From contig NZ_JACIDV010000002.1 in assembly GCF_014196515.1 (NCBI RefSeq), forward strand, positions 1-64,000: 64,000 nt of DNA. The letters are read 5' to 3'. Made by a program: the position numbers and the translations under genes. Positions 1-8,721 of this stretch are shown piece after piece; positions within the stretch are counted from its first letter, which is position 1; every line of letters starts with the position of its first letter. The notes under the pieces were generated by a model, which saw only the letters and a list, made by a program, of their open reading frames with translations, did no database searches and was not told the DNA's origin. This DNA comes from Rhizobium skierniewicense. GTDB taxonomy: Bacteria > Pseudomonadota > Alphaproteobacteria > Rhizobiales > Rhizobiaceae.

Positions 1-54
1 TGCGCCATCCAGCTCGCGAAAACACCACCTGAACGAGAAGCCCAAAAACGCAAA

Positions 55-80
55 AACCCACCGACAAAAATCGGCGGGTT
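55..80 (-). terminator. Leftward intrinsic terminator
   Basis: An imperfect 10-bp inverted repeat (arms 55-64 and 71-80, one mismatch) is followed, reading leftward, by a run of T (A run at 52-56 on the plus strand). It can end transcripts from the DUF982 gene to its right. Confidence 0.55.
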
Positions 81-93
81 TGTCAGCAGTCTG

Positions 94-121
94 AAATGGC
101 CCCGACTGGGGCCATTTTTTT
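94..121 (+). terminator. Rightward intrinsic terminator
   Basis: A perfect 10-bp stem (94-103 with 108-117, loop GACT) runs into seven T residues. It fits the end of a rightward gene lying upstream of the window. Confidence 0.7.
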
Positions 122-155
122 AAGCTTGATTTACGTCAAATTGAACATCACATCG

Positions 156-401
156 TCAGTGCTTTTTCTGCTTGCCGGCCTCTGAAACGGCATCTTCAAA
201 CCAGCGGCGCGCTTCCTCGACGGTTTTGCGTCCATCCAGTGCCGCTCTGCATGCGCTCCGGGCTCTGACGAACGTCAATCCACGCACGTGCGGCCAGTTG
301 TCGGTCAAAAGTGCCAGGGCATCAAACGGCCCGGCAATGACGTTTCTGGTATTCTTGTCGAAGCTCACTTCGACAGGTTCCGTCCATATTGCTCGCTTCA
401 T
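156..401 (-). CDS. DUF982 family small protein
   Basis: An 81-residue cytoplasmic protein of the DUF982 family, which is common and multi-copy in rhizobia and has no assigned function. The family pattern is visible: a WP near residue 36, a central RARSACRAAL stretch and a C-terminal EEARRWFEDAV helix. A strong GGGAGGTG ribosome site lies 5-6 bases before the ATG. The gene stands alone, with terminators behind it and a tiny membrane peptide gene upstream in the same orientation. No catalytic residues are recognisable, so only the family is assigned. Confidence 0.8.
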   Translation of the reverse strand: MKRAIWTEPVEVSFDKNTRNVIAGPFDALALLTDNWPHVRGLTFVRARSACRAALDGRKTVEEARRWFEDAVSEAGKQKKH

Positions 402-506
402 TCGGACACCTCCCTATCAGCCGATGTCAACGAGTGTCTCGCCGACATGGTTCCCACGAAAGAGAATATTTGCGAATGCTTAAATTTACAATCGGAAATT
501 TAAATC

Positions 507-581
507 TCAACGGAAGCCGAAGAACGACAGGATAGCGAGAACGATGACGACCAGGCCGACGATGTAGATAATCTGATTCAT
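507..581 (-). CDS. 24-residue single-span membrane peptide
   Basis: The frame encodes 24 residues beginning MNQIIYIVGL and ending SFFGFR. Almost the whole chain is one hydrophobic helix, so it should sit in the inner membrane. A GGAG ribosome site lies about 6 bases before the ATG, and the codons are typical of the host. Very similar short peptides are, to my recollection, widespread in Rhizobiales genomes as unnamed proteins. Function is unknown; the assignment rests on the start context and the hydrophobic pattern. Confidence 0.6.
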   Translation of the reverse strand: MNQIIYIVGLVVIVLAILSFFGFR

Positions 582-747
582 GGGAGACACTCCAGGTTGC
601 GCATCGAATGGGCCATTTTGCCGGCGCTAAAGTATTCGATGCTAAAACAAGACACTCACCGTAACGTGAATGCCTTCTGGAAGTTCCATCCATGCAAGCA
701 ATTTCATTGCGCACGAGGGGATTGCCCTCTCGGCATAATTGCCAGCC

Positions 748-1965
748 TTAGCTGTTGCTCAACTTGAACTGAACGACGTCTATGGTCCCGGCACGGAAAC
801 CGGCGGAGCAATAATGCAGGTAGTAGCGCCACATGCGGAAAAAACGCTCATCGAATCCGAGCGGCTCAATGCGGTGCCAATTGGCGAGGAACGCGCGGTC
901 CCACAGCATCAGGGTGCGGTCGTAATCCTTGCCGAACTGGAGCGTGTCGGTGTTGGCAAAACCCTCCAGTGCAGCCGCATCGCGGAACTTGGTGATCGAG
1001 GGCAGCATGCCGCCGGGGAAAATGTAGGTCTGAATGAAGTCAGCGTTGCGACTATATTCATCGAATCGGTCTTCATGGATGGTAATGACCTGCACCATGG
1101 CTTCCCCACCTTTTGCCAGAAGCTCGCGCAGGCGCCGGAAATAGGTCGGCCAGTTCTCTTCGCCCACGGCTTCGAACATCTCGATAGAGACGATTTTCGA
1201 ATATTGCCCCTGGCAATCACGGTAATCTTCCAGTCGGATATCGGCACGGTCTGCAAGACCTGCCTTTGCAAGCCGCGCCCGCGCGAAATCCGCCTGTTCG
1301 GTCGAGAGCGTAAGGCCTGTCACACGGCAGCCGGTCTTGGCGATGGCATATTCCGCAAAGCCGCCCCATCCGCAGCCCACCTCCAGCACGTGGTCGTCGG
1401 GTCCGATCTTCAGCTGTTCGACAATGCGGTCGTATTTGGCGTTCTGTGCTTCCGCCAGGCTCTGGCCCGGCGTTTCAAACAGCGCCGACGAATAGGTCAT
1501 GGTCTCATCGAGCCATGCGGAATAGAAACGATTGCCCAGATCATAGTGGAACGAGATATTGCGACGGCTGCCTGCCTTTGAGTTGCGGCGAAGGCGGTGG
1601 CGCAGAAGCGCGAAGGCGGACACCAGCCGGGATGGCTCGGAAACGGCCTGCCAGTTTTTCTCATTGGCGATGGCGAGCTCCAAAAGGCTGACCAGATCGG
1701 GGCTCTCCCAATCGCCATCCATATAGGATTGCGCAAAGCCGAGGCTTCCACCCATGACCAGTCTTCGCACCACGCGGCCGCGGTTCAGGCTGATCACGCC
1801 GTGCGGCCCGGGTTCAGGCCCGCTGACGACATATTCGCATCCACCGGGAAAGACCAGAGTCAGGCGACCATGGGTCATGTTGCTCACCCGGCGGCAGATC
1901 ATCCGCTGCCATAAAGGGGCGCGATCCATCAAAAACGGGATGGTTTCCTCCTCGGCGTGACTCAT
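748..1965 (-). CDS. cfa: Cyclopropane-fatty-acyl-phospholipid synthase-like methyltransferase
   Basis: A 405-residue SAM-dependent methyltransferase of the Cfa family, which adds a methyl or methylene carbon to unsaturated acyl chains of membrane phospholipids. The N-terminal part (1-130) is the family's lipid-binding region. HYDLGN (140-145), MTYSS (156-160) and the SAM loop VLEVGCGWGG (193-202) follow. It is the last gene of a three-gene leftward operon, and its ATG overlaps the stop of the DUF1365 gene by 4 bases. In Rhodobacter sphaeroides, Cfa-like genes of this kind belong to the RpoE-ChrR singlet-oxygen regulon, and an ECF sigma/ChrR pair is divergent from this operon. Whether the product is a cyclopropane or another methylated lipid cannot be told. 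Confidence 0.85.
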   Translation of the reverse strand: MSHAEEETIPFLMDRAPLWQRMICRRVSNMTHGRLTLVFPGGCEYVVSGPEPGPHGVISLNRGRVVRRLVMGGSLGFAQSYMDGDWESPDLVSLLELAIANEKNWQAVSEPSRLVSAFALLRHRLRRNSKAGSRRNISFHYDLGNRFYSAWLDETMTYSSALFETPGQSLAEAQNAKYDRIVEQLKIGPDDHVLEVGCGWGGFAEYAIAKTGCRVTGLTLSTEQADFARARLAKAGLADRADIRLEDYRDCQGQYSKIVSIEMFEAVGEENWPTYFRRLRELLAKGGEAMVQVITIHEDRFDEYSRNADFIQTYIFPGGMLPSITKFRDAAALEGFANTDTLQFGKDYDRTLMLWDRAFLANWHRIEPLGFDERFFRMWRYYLHYCSAGFRAGTIDVVQFKLSNS

Positions 1966-2792
1966 TTTCTGATACCTCCCGTTGTTGCGCCCGCCGCGTC
2001 ACGGTCATTGACGCTGACAGAACTCGCGATGCGTTGCTTCGCGGCCTTGTGTCGATAAATCGGATTGCCTTTTGCCCAGAGGCGAAGCGCTTCCCAATGA
2101 ATGGCGCCCATGATCTTGAGCGTCATCAATGGGTAGGTCAGGAGTGCGCGCCCCAGTGTGCCATCGCTCAACGCGCGGCGCGTTCCGGCAAAAGACGCAA
2201 ACAGCAAATCGCCTTCGCCGTCCTGTTCGTTGATGGTCACGAGCACCTTGTCATCCGGCGGACGGATGCGGAACTCGTAGGTACATTCCATCGGCACGAA
2301 AGGCGAAACATACATTTCCTTGGCGCAGGAATGCTGCACTGTGCCGTTGTCGTTCACGACAGCCGGAATGATGTAGGTATGGCGCTCGTGAAAGGTATTG
2401 CAGACCTCATAGAGAATGGCCACGAGGCGGTTCTGGTCGTGCCGGTCATGGCAGAAATAAACCGTCAGCGGATTGAAGACATACCCGAAGATTCGCGGAT
2501 AGCAGAGCATGTCGACGCGCAGGGCATCGGGCGGTATGTTCAAGCCCGCAGCCGCCAGATGGCGCTCCACCCATTGCTTCAATTGACCTTTTTCACCGGC
2601 GCCATGGTCGGTGTCGCGGAAGCTGAAGATGGCGCGTCTGTTATAACCGAACAGGCGTAGCCCCTTGTCCAGAATGGAAAGCTCATCCAGATCCAGCAGG
2701 AGCGAGAAGACGCGGTATCGCATCTTGTGTGCATGCGGGCGGTGGCGCGCATGCACGACGTGTCCTGCGTAGATGGCTGAGCGAAACGTCAT
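1962..2792 (-). CDS. DUF1365 domain protein
   Basis: A 276-residue DUF1365 protein. Conserved features include an N-terminal SAIYAGHVVHARHRP segment, FNPLTVYFC near 106-114 and a later KEMYVSPF motif. I chose the internal ATG at 2792 because it overlaps the upstream stop (ATGA) and begins the conserved domain; an in-frame start 20 codons earlier would run deep into the neighbour. DUF1365 genes are regularly found between an amine-oxidase-like FAD protein and a Cfa-like methyltransferase, so a role in acyl-chain modification is inferred. The reaction is unknown. Confidence 0.8.
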   Translation of the reverse strand: MTFRSAIYAGHVVHARHRPHAHKMRYRVFSLLLDLDELSILDKGLRLFGYNRRAIFSFRDTDHGAGEKGQLKQWVERHLAAAGLNIPPDALRVDMLCYPRIFGYVFNPLTVYFCHDRHDQNRLVAILYEVCNTFHERHTYIIPAVVNDNGTVQHSCAKEMYVSPFVPMECTYEFRIRPPDDKVLVTINEQDGEGDLLFASFAGTRRALSDGTLGRALLTYPLMTLKIMGAIHWEALRLWAKGNPIYRHKAAKQRIASSVSVNDRDAAGATTGGIRK

Positions 2793-4165
2793 GACGCCAA
2801 AGCCTTGTCGGGGCTGAGGAAAATCCGTCCCGATTCCTGCGCGACGGTCCACGGACGCTTCACACCGCCAAGAGCCTCTGCAACAGCCAGACCTGATTGC
2901 AATCCGTCCTCATGGAAACCGCTACCGAAATGCGCGCCGCAGAACCACGTGTTTCGACGGCCTTGCAGGCTCCACAGCTGCTTCTGTGCTTCGAGCGCCT
3001 TGGCGTCGAAGAGTGGGTGGGCATAGTCGAAGCTGCGAATGAGTTTGGCGGGATCTATCGGTCTGGAAGGATTGAGCGTCACGAAAAGCGGGTTTGCCTC
3101 ATCGATGTTCTGAAGGCGGTTCATCCAATAGGTGACGCAGAGCTGCTCGGTGCCGGTCGCGTTGGGTTCGCTCAGATAGTTCCAGGCGGACCAAACGTTG
3201 CGGCGCTTCGGCATCAGCGTTTCATCACGGTGCAGCACAGCGGCATTGCGGGTATATTCGAACGCCCCGAGCAGCGAGCGCTCCCGCTCATCAGCATCGG
3301 CCAGAAGCAAAAGCGCCTGATCAGCATGGGTGGCTATCACCACGTCATCGAAATGGGATGCCTGACCGGATCGGTCCAGCAGGGTGATGCCACTGTTGTC
3401 ACGCCGGATGGCTTCGATCTGGCTGTTGAGAACAACAGTACCTTTAAATTGCGCCATGATGCGTGCGACATATTCGCGACTGCCACCTCTGACGGTTCGC
3501 CATTGCGGCCGGTCCGACAGTTGCACCAGCCCGTGATTGACGAAGAAGCGGATGAAGGCTTGCAGGGGATAGGCGCGCATATCGGCCGCTGTTGTCGACC
3601 AGATCGCGGCCCCCATCGGTAGCAGGTGATCGTCCACGAAGCTCAGCGAGTAACCGTTGGCATCCAGATATTCGCCAAGACTTGTCGTCTGCAAAGACGG
3701 ATCGTTCAGAAGCTCCGGCGCCTTTTTGTAAAAACGCAGGACGTCTCGCACCATGCTCCAGAAACGGGGCCGTAAAATGTTGGAACGCTGACCGAACAGG
3801 CCGTCGATGCCCGAGCCGGAATATTCCAGAGAGCCGCCACGCAGGGACGCGGCAAATGACATATCGGATTCGTCGGTTTCGACGCCCAGATGTTTGAACA
3901 GGGCGACGAGGTTTGGATAGTTGCGTTCATTATAGACGATAAAACCGGTGTCGACAGCGATTGGGTCCGATCCGGGAACATCGGCAAACACCGTGTTGGC
4001 ATGGCCGCCCAACCGGCTATCTGCCTCAAACAGGGTCACATCCGCAGATTTATCCAGCATCCATGCAGCGGAAAGGCCGGAAATGCCTGAGCCGATGACG
4101 GCAATCCGGGGTCTTGTGTGTCGATTGCTCTCGCCCGTCATCATGTCCATTGCCGTTGATTCCAT
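2789..4165 (-). CDS. FAD-dependent NAD(P)-binding amine-oxidase-like protein
   Basis: A 458-residue flavoprotein. The N-terminal dinucleotide fold IAVIGSGISGLSAAWML (21-37) ends at an acidic residue (E47) that should contact the FAD ribose, followed by an RLGGHA motif. This subgroup of amine-oxidase-like proteins (COG2907) accompanies DUF1365 and Cfa-like genes and is thought to act on unsaturated or cyclopropane fatty acids. It is the first gene of the leftward operon, divergent from the ECF sigma gene. Several ATG codons are clustered at the start (residues 1, 6, 8, 9), so the exact start is uncertain by a few codons. Confidence 0.8.
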   Translation of the reverse strand: MESTAMDMMTGESNRHTRPRIAVIGSGISGLSAAWMLDKSADVTLFEADSRLGGHANTVFADVPGSDPIAVDTGFIVYNERNYPNLVALFKHLGVETDESDMSFAASLRGGSLEYSGSGIDGLFGQRSNILRPRFWSMVRDVLRFYKKAPELLNDPSLQTTSLGEYLDANGYSLSFVDDHLLPMGAAIWSTTAADMRAYPLQAFIRFFVNHGLVQLSDRPQWRTVRGGSREYVARIMAQFKGTVVLNSQIEAIRRDNSGITLLDRSGQASHFDDVVIATHADQALLLLADADERERSLLGAFEYTRNAAVLHRDETLMPKRRNVWSAWNYLSEPNATGTEQLCVTYWMNRLQNIDEANPLFVTLNPSRPIDPAKLIRSFDYAHPLFDAKALEAQKQLWSLQGRRNTWFCGAHFGSGFHEDGLQSGLAVAEALGGVKRPWTVAQESGRIFLSPDKALAS

Positions 4166-4234
4166 ATTCCCATGTCAGCCATTACGCACCCGGTTGGCAA
4201 CTGGATTGCTCACCGTTCATTTTTTTGTCGCTGG

Positions 4235-4262
4235 TGATCCACTGGAACATCGCTGGCGTAAT
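4235..4262 (+). promoter_or_regulatory. Candidate ECF sigma autoregulatory promoter
   Basis: TGATCC at 4235-4240 and CGTAAT at 4257-4262 are 16 bases apart, upstream of the ECF sigma gene. RpoE-ChrR (ECF11) promoters are known to use a TGATCC -35 element, so this is a reasonable autoregulated promoter. The -10 match is only approximate. Confidence 0.45.
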
Positions 4263-4377
4263 TGGTTTCATGACAATAAACGTTTCCATAACTGGACCTG
4301 CGTGCCAGTATATTAGGAGCAACCGGAACAGCCCGGTTGCAGCCAAGCCGTATGGACGCGGAGTGAAGCCGATCCGC

Positions 4378-4947
4378 ATGAATGATACCGTCAAGAATAC
4401 GATCGAGAGTGAATGTCCTGGCCTCATCAAAGCTGTTGCAACCGAGCGCAGTGTCGAGGCTTTCGAGGTGCTTTTTCGGTATTACGGGCCGCGCGTGCGG
4501 ATCTATATGTTACGGCAGGTGCGTGATGCGCAAGCCGCTGAGGAACTGATGCAGGAAACCATGTTGACGGTCTGGAACAAGGCCGCCCTTTTCGATCCGG
4601 CCCGCGGCAACGTGTCCGCCTGGATTTTCAGAATTGCCCGAAACTTGAGAATTGATGCGCACCGCAAGGACAAGCGACCGGAATTCGACATCAACGATCC
4701 GGCTTTCGTGAAGGACGACGCACCTGCCGCCGACACACAGTTGGAAGAGGTCCAGGATGCGCAGCGTCTGCACCGCGCTTTGGCGCAATTGCCGCAGGAG
4801 CAACTCGACTTGCTGAAGCGCTCGTTCTTCGATGAGGCGTCCCACAGCACCATTGCCGAGCAACTCGGCCTCCCCATCGGAACGGTCAAATCGCGCATCC
4901 GGCTGGCCTTTGCCAAGCTGCGCGCAGCACTGGAGTCACGCACATGA
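4378..4947 (+). CDS. rpoE: ECF sigma factor of the RpoE/ChrR (ECF11) type
   Basis: A 189-residue group IV sigma factor. Region 2 (about 25-95) contains AAEELMQETMLTVW and the DNA-melting helix. Region 4 (about 130-185) contains IAEQLGLPIGTVKSRIRLA, the helix-turn-helix for the -35 element. The next gene, a ChrR-type anti-sigma, starts inside its stop codon (ATGA), so translation is coupled. I took the ATG at 4378; an in-frame GTG five codons upstream is an alternative. The divergent operon of lipid-modifying genes is the likely target, as in the singlet-oxygen response of Rhodobacter. Confidence 0.85.
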   Translation: MNDTVKNTIESECPGLIKAVATERSVEAFEVLFRYYGPRVRIYMLRQVRDAQAAEELMQETMLTVWNKAALFDPARGNVSAWIFRIARNLRIDAHRKDKRPEFDINDPAFVKDDAPAADTQLEEVQDAQRLHRALAQLPQEQLDLLKRSFFDEASHSTIAEQLGLPIGTVKSRIRLAFAKLRAALESRT

Positions 4948-5603
4948 GTGTACGGCATCAGGTCAGTGACGAATTGCTTCTGGATTACGCATCGGGAAGC
5001 CTTGGGGAGAGCTGGAGCCTTGCAGTCTCGACGCATCTCGCCTTGTGTCCCGAAAGCAGGCAGAGGCTCGAAGCGCTGGAAATGACCGGCGGCGCGCTTT
5101 TAACGGACATCGAGCCGACGCAGGGCAACGTGGATGCAGACTGGGAGAAGATACGCACCCTTCTGCACGCCGACAGATCATCTGCAACCTCCCGTTCGGT
5201 CGCGCAGGCCAGAGACGACGCAGTGCTGCCTGAGCCTTTGCGCTCCTATGCCGGTGGTGATGTGGACAAGCTCAAATGGAAACAGCTCGGACCCGGTGCT
5301 TACCATTTCCCCATCCCTACACGCGATGGCGAGGCCAATGTCCGGCTGCTGCGCATACCGGCTGGCAAACCGGTGCCGGAACATACGCATGGTGGGCGGG
5401 AACTGACGGTTGTTCTCTCCGGTTACTTTAAAGACGGCAACGACGTCTTCCGTCGCGGTGACTTCGAGGAAGCAGACGAAGATTTGATGCACCAGCCCGT
5501 TGCAGGTGAAGGCCAGGACTGCATCTGTCTGGCCGTAACCGACGCGCCACTGAAATTCAAAAGCTGGCTGGTTCGCCTCGTTCAGCCTGTTCTGGGCATA
5601 TAA
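4944..5603 (+). CDS. chrR: ChrR family zinc anti-sigma factor with cupin domain
   Basis: A 219-residue ChrR-like anti-sigma. The N-terminal sigma-binding domain shows H5, H31 and C35, the zinc ligands of the family. The position of the usual last ligand, three residues after C35, is serine (CPES). The C-terminal cupin keeps H147, H149, E153 and H183, with the spacing of the second zinc site of R. sphaeroides ChrR. It should hold the adjacent ECF sigma inactive until singlet oxygen or organic peroxide releases it. It is translationally coupled to the sigma gene and followed 12 bases later by a DUF2177 gene. Confidence 0.85.
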   Translation: MSVRHQVSDELLLDYASGSLGESWSLAVSTHLALCPESRQRLEALEMTGGALLTDIEPTQGNVDADWEKIRTLLHADRSSATSRSVAQARDDAVLPEPLRSYAGGDVDKLKWKQLGPGAYHFPIPTRDGEANVRLLRIPAGKPVPEHTHGGRELTVVLSGYFKDGNDVFRRGDFEEADEDLMHQPVAGEGQDCICLAVTDAPLKFKSWLVRLVQPVLGI

Positions 5604-5615
5604 GGAGAGCGGACG

Positions 5616-6014
5616 ATGGACTATCTCCTAGCCTATGTCGGTACAGCCATCGTCTTTTTCGGATTTGATTTCCTGTGGCTGTCAAAGCTGGCCATCGGCT
5701 TTTACAGGCGTGAAATCGGCGGTCTGATGCTGGCAAAGCCCAACTTTGCGGCTGCCGGTATCTTCTACCTCTTCTACATCGCGGGTATCGTCTATTTCGC
5801 CGTCGTGCCTGCACTCAATGGCGATGGCTGGCAGTCGGCTTTGGTGTCCGGCGCCATCCTTGGCTTTATCAGTTACGGCACCTACGACATGACCAACCTC
5901 TCGACGCTCAAAGGCTGGTCCCTGAAAATGTGTGTTGTCGATATTATCTGGGGCACCGTGCTGACGGGCGCCGCTGCCGTCGGCGGATATTGGCTGGTTC
6001 AGCTTGTCCTGTAA
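5616..6014 (+). CDS. DUF2177 family membrane protein
   Basis: A 132-residue inner-membrane protein with about four hydrophobic helices: an N-terminal span, then spans beginning near residues 48, 70 and 107. It matches the DUF2177 family, with a characteristic SYGTYDMTNLSTLKGW segment. A GGAGAG ribosome site precedes the ATG. It is the third gene of the sigma/anti-sigma operon and probably responds to the same stress. DUF2177 genes are linked to ChrR regulons in other alphaproteobacteria. Its end overlaps the convergent rhaK by 16 bases. Molecular function is unknown. Confidence 0.8.
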   Translation: MDYLLAYVGTAIVFFGFDFLWLSKLAIGFYRREIGGLMLAKPNFAAAGIFYLFYIAGIVYFAVVPALNGDGWQSALVSGAILGFISYGTYDMTNLSTLKGWSLKMCVVDIIWGTVLTGAAAVGGYWLVQLVL

Positions 6015-7390
6015 GCCGTATCGGTGAGCTCGCGCCACTTTCGATAAGTGCTCTCCAGGCCCAAGAGCGGTTGGACCGTGTGATAGGACTGAGGCGGCGC
6101 CTGTCGCGTCACGAGCAGTGCAGCACCCAAAGCCGTGCCTGATGGGCTGTTCCCATCGGTGACCATGACGCCCGCACCGGTTATCGCAGCCAGTGCAGCG
6201 GTGAAATGCGTGTTTCTCGCAAACGGCCCTTCAACGATGATCGTGGGAGCTTTGCCGATAAGCTCAAGGCAACGTGCCGTCATCATGGCAGCGTAGAGAG
6301 ACGCAGCCACCCAGCGTTCATCATCATCTCGTGGCTCCCTGATCCAATGCCCTTTCATTCCGGGATACGGTCCGGAACCTTCGACCGCATTGGGACAATA
6401 AAGAATGATGTCGGTTACGACACGACCGAGTGCTGCCGCGCTTGCCGAAGGATCACCTGGCGTGACGCCCGCAGTCAGCAGCTCGAACTCCCGCCCGCCC
6501 ATGAAGCGGGCCGAGGGCACGGGCTTTGCGAACGCATCCACATTGACCAGCGTATCGCGTGCCGGATCAAGCGTTTCCAACGGTGCCCCGACGCCGAAGC
6601 AGACGACCCATGTACCGGTCGAGATCACCGAAAACGGACCTTTACGCACCATCAGATGCGGCAGCAGCGAGGCGTTGGAATCGTGAAGACCGCAATAGAC
6701 CGGTATGGCTTCCCCGGCACCGATACGCTTCGCCATATCGGGCAAAAGCGATCCGAGCGTATCGAAGGCCGAGCGCACGGGTGCCATCAGTTCGGTGATG
6801 CCCAGACTGTCCGGGAGGCTTGAAAATGCAGCCTTGCCCGGCTGCCAGAGATCGGTGTGACAGCCAAGCGACGTTACCTCGTTGGCCTTAACACCGGTCA
6901 GTCGATAAGCCCAGTATTGCGGATAGGTCATGATGTCGGCGACATCGGCGAAGGCTTCGGGAAATTCTGTTTTCTGATAATGCAGTTGCGCGCCGACATT
7001 CAGCCCCATGGGAAGAGCCGGCGAGAAGGTTTCCTCAAAAGGAGGGCGCAGAACGGCATAAGCTTTTTGGATGTCATTGGGATAGCTGTGTTCGTAATCC
7101 AGAACCGGCAGCGCCAGATTACCCTCGCCATTCAGCAGAGCGGCACTGGCACCGTGGGTCGTGATGGAAATGGCCTGATATCCTGGCTCCCTGTAAAATG
7201 CAGCCAGCCCCTCAAGGATGAACGTCCACAGCGCGTCAATATCGTAATGCGGGTAAGGTGGGCTACTCAGAACCCGGTTGGCGACCTTACGAGAGGCGAT
7301 TTCCTCGCCGCTCTGCCCATCAACGACGATCACCTTGGCGTGTGTCTTGCCGATATCGATGATGGCGACATTGCGGACCGGCGCGCTCAT
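5999..7390 (-). CDS. rhaK: Rhamnulokinase-type FGGY carbohydrate kinase
   Basis: A 463-residue FGGY kinase. The N-terminal ATPase lobe begins [17 protein letters not shown], and a second phosphate motif is visible at [10 protein letters not shown]. It should phosphorylate L-rhamnulose, or the sugar at entry: in Rhizobium leguminosarum RhaK is also needed for transport by the rhamnose ABC system. The ATG at 7390 overlaps the rhaU stop (ATGA). An upstream in-frame start would extend it 29 codons into rhaU and is unlikely. It is the last gene of the leftward rhaRSTPQUK cluster. Confidence 0.88.
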   Translation of the reverse strand: MSAPVRNVAIIDIGKTHAKVIVVDGQSGEEIASRKVANRVLSSPPYPHYDIDALWTFILEGLAAFYREPGYQAISITTHGASAALLNGEGNLALPVLDYEHSYPNDIQKAYAVLRPPFEETFSPALPMGLNVGAQLHYQKTEFPEAFADVADIMTYPQYWAYRLTGVKANEVTSLGCHTDLWQPGKAAFSSLPDSLGITELMAPVRSAFDTLGSLLPDMAKRIGAGEAIPVYCGLHDSNASLLPHLMVRKGPFSVISTGTWVVCFGVGAPLETLDPARDTLVNVDAFAKPVPSARFMGGREFELLTAGVTPGDPSASAAALGRVVTDIILYCPNAVEGSGPYPGMKGHWIREPRDDDERWVAASLYAAMMTARCLELIGKAPTIIVEGPFARNTHFTAALAAITGAGVMVTDGNSPSGTALGAALLVTRQAPPQSYHTVQPLLGLESTYRKWRELTDTAYRTS

Positions 7391-7710
7391 GGCAGGTGAA
7401 ACAACAGGGTGAGGTTGGTCGCGACGGGGGAATGATCCTGATGGCTTTCCATGATGTCGGACATATGCGCCCACCATTTTTTCATCACCGGATGGTCGGG
7501 CAAAGAGGCCATTCCGTGGTTCTGGCGGCGGGTCAAAACACCAAATAGAATATTTGTTTCGTGATCGAGATGAATGGAATAATCGCTCACGCCCGCCTCA
7601 TGCAGCAGCGTAACCAGTTCGGGCCATATCTCGTCATGGCGCTTCCTGTACTCGGCTTCCATGCCGGGAAAGAGCTTCATCTTGAAGGCGTGTTTTTCAA
7701 GGTCCGGCAT
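7387..7710 (-). CDS. rhaU: L-rhamnose mutarotase
   Basis: A 107-residue RhaM/RhaU family protein that interconverts alpha and beta anomers of L-rhamnose. Family features are the start [20 protein letters not shown], a central SIHLDHETN strand and a terminal WWAHMSDIM helix. It follows rhaQ by three bases and overlaps rhaK by four, which points to one transcript. The length is normal for the family (about 104-110 residues). Confidence 0.9.
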   Translation of the reverse strand: MPDLEKHAFKMKLFPGMEAEYRKRHDEIWPELVTLLHEAGVSDYSIHLDHETNILFGVLTRRQNHGMASLPDHPVMKKWWAHMSDIMESHQDHSPVATNLTLLFHLP

Positions 7711-7713
7711 GGT

Positions 7714-8721
7714 CTACCTCATGGCTCGCAGGCGGCGAACGACAATGGGAATGGCGATGGTGATGATGAGAAGCAGGCCGACGAAGATCGACATGACGAT
7801 GCCGGGAACGTTCAACAAACCCAACCCGAAGGTGACGAGGCCCATGACGAAAGCGGCGATGACCACCCCGCCGATGGTGCCGGATCCGCCGAGGATAGAC
7901 ACGCCACCCAGCACCACCATCGTCACCACTTCCAGCTCCCATCCTTGCGCGATGGAGGGGCGGGTGGAGCCGAGGCGGGATGTGAGGCATACGGCGGCGA
8001 TGCCGCTCATCAGGCCGGTCAACAGGAAGAGGATAAACTTCACCCGCTCCACCGGGATGCCGGAAAAACGTGCGGCGAACGGATTGGTACCGATAACATA
8101 GACCTGCCGCCCGAAATTCGTGGCGTGCAGCAGGATGGCGAAAACCACGGCCATCACCACGAACAGCAGGAATTCGAAAGAGATGACCCAGAAGACATAA
8201 CCCTGGCCGAAATAGGCAAAGTCTTCCGGGTATTTGCCGAAGGCCTGATCTCCGAGCACCATGTAGGAAATGCCACGAAACAGGCTCATCGTGCCAATGG
8301 TGACCACGATGGATGGCAGTTTCAATCCGGCCACCAGAAAGCCGTTGAACGCCCCGCAGATAAGGCCGGTGCCGATGCCGATGGCAACCAGCCCCGGCGT
8401 GCCGACACCCAGTTGCACCGCATAGCCCATGGCGGTGGAGGCGAGCGCGATGATGGCGGCGACCGAAAGATCGATCTCACCTGCAATGATGAGCAGCGCC
8501 ATGGCGAAGGCGATCAGCGCCTTTTCCGTGAAATTGAAGGTGGCGTCCGAGAGATTATAGGCATCGAGGAAGTAGGGCGACGCAAAGGAATTGACGATAA
8601 AGATGAGGATGGCGACGCCGAGCAGGAGCACCTCCCAGCTGGCCATGATGCGCTTGAATGGTGTGCCGAGCTTGTCTGGAATGACCCGCGGCGTCGAGGT
8701 GTCAGATGCGGTCACGCTCAT
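7714..8721 (-). CDS. rhaQ: Rhamnose ABC transporter permease RhaQ
   Basis: A 335-residue inner-membrane permease of the BPD-type sugar transporter family (RbsC/AraH-like) with eight or more hydrophobic helices. The characteristic GEIDLSVAAIIALAS and VVTIGTMSLFRG loops are present. It should form a heterodimer with RhaP and pass rhamnose from RhaS into the cell using ATP hydrolysis by RhaT. Its ATG overlaps the rhaP stop. Order and orientation match the R. leguminosarum rhamnose locus. Confidence 0.88.
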   Translation of the reverse strand: MSVTASDTSTPRVIPDKLGTPFKRIMASWEVLLLGVAILIFIVNSFASPYFLDAYNLSDATFNFTEKALIAFAMALLIIAGEIDLSVAAIIALASTAMGYAVQLGVGTPGLVAIGIGTGLICGAFNGFLVAGLKLPSIVVTIGTMSLFRGISYMVLGDQAFGKYPEDFAYFGQGYVFWVISFEFLLFVVMAVVFAILLHATNFGRQVYVIGTNPFAARFSGIPVERVKFILFLLTGLMSGIAAVCLTSRLGSTRPSIAQGWELEVVTMVVLGGVSILGGSGTIGGVVIAAFVMGLVTFGLGLLNVPGIVMSIFVGLLLIITIAIPIVVRRLRAMR

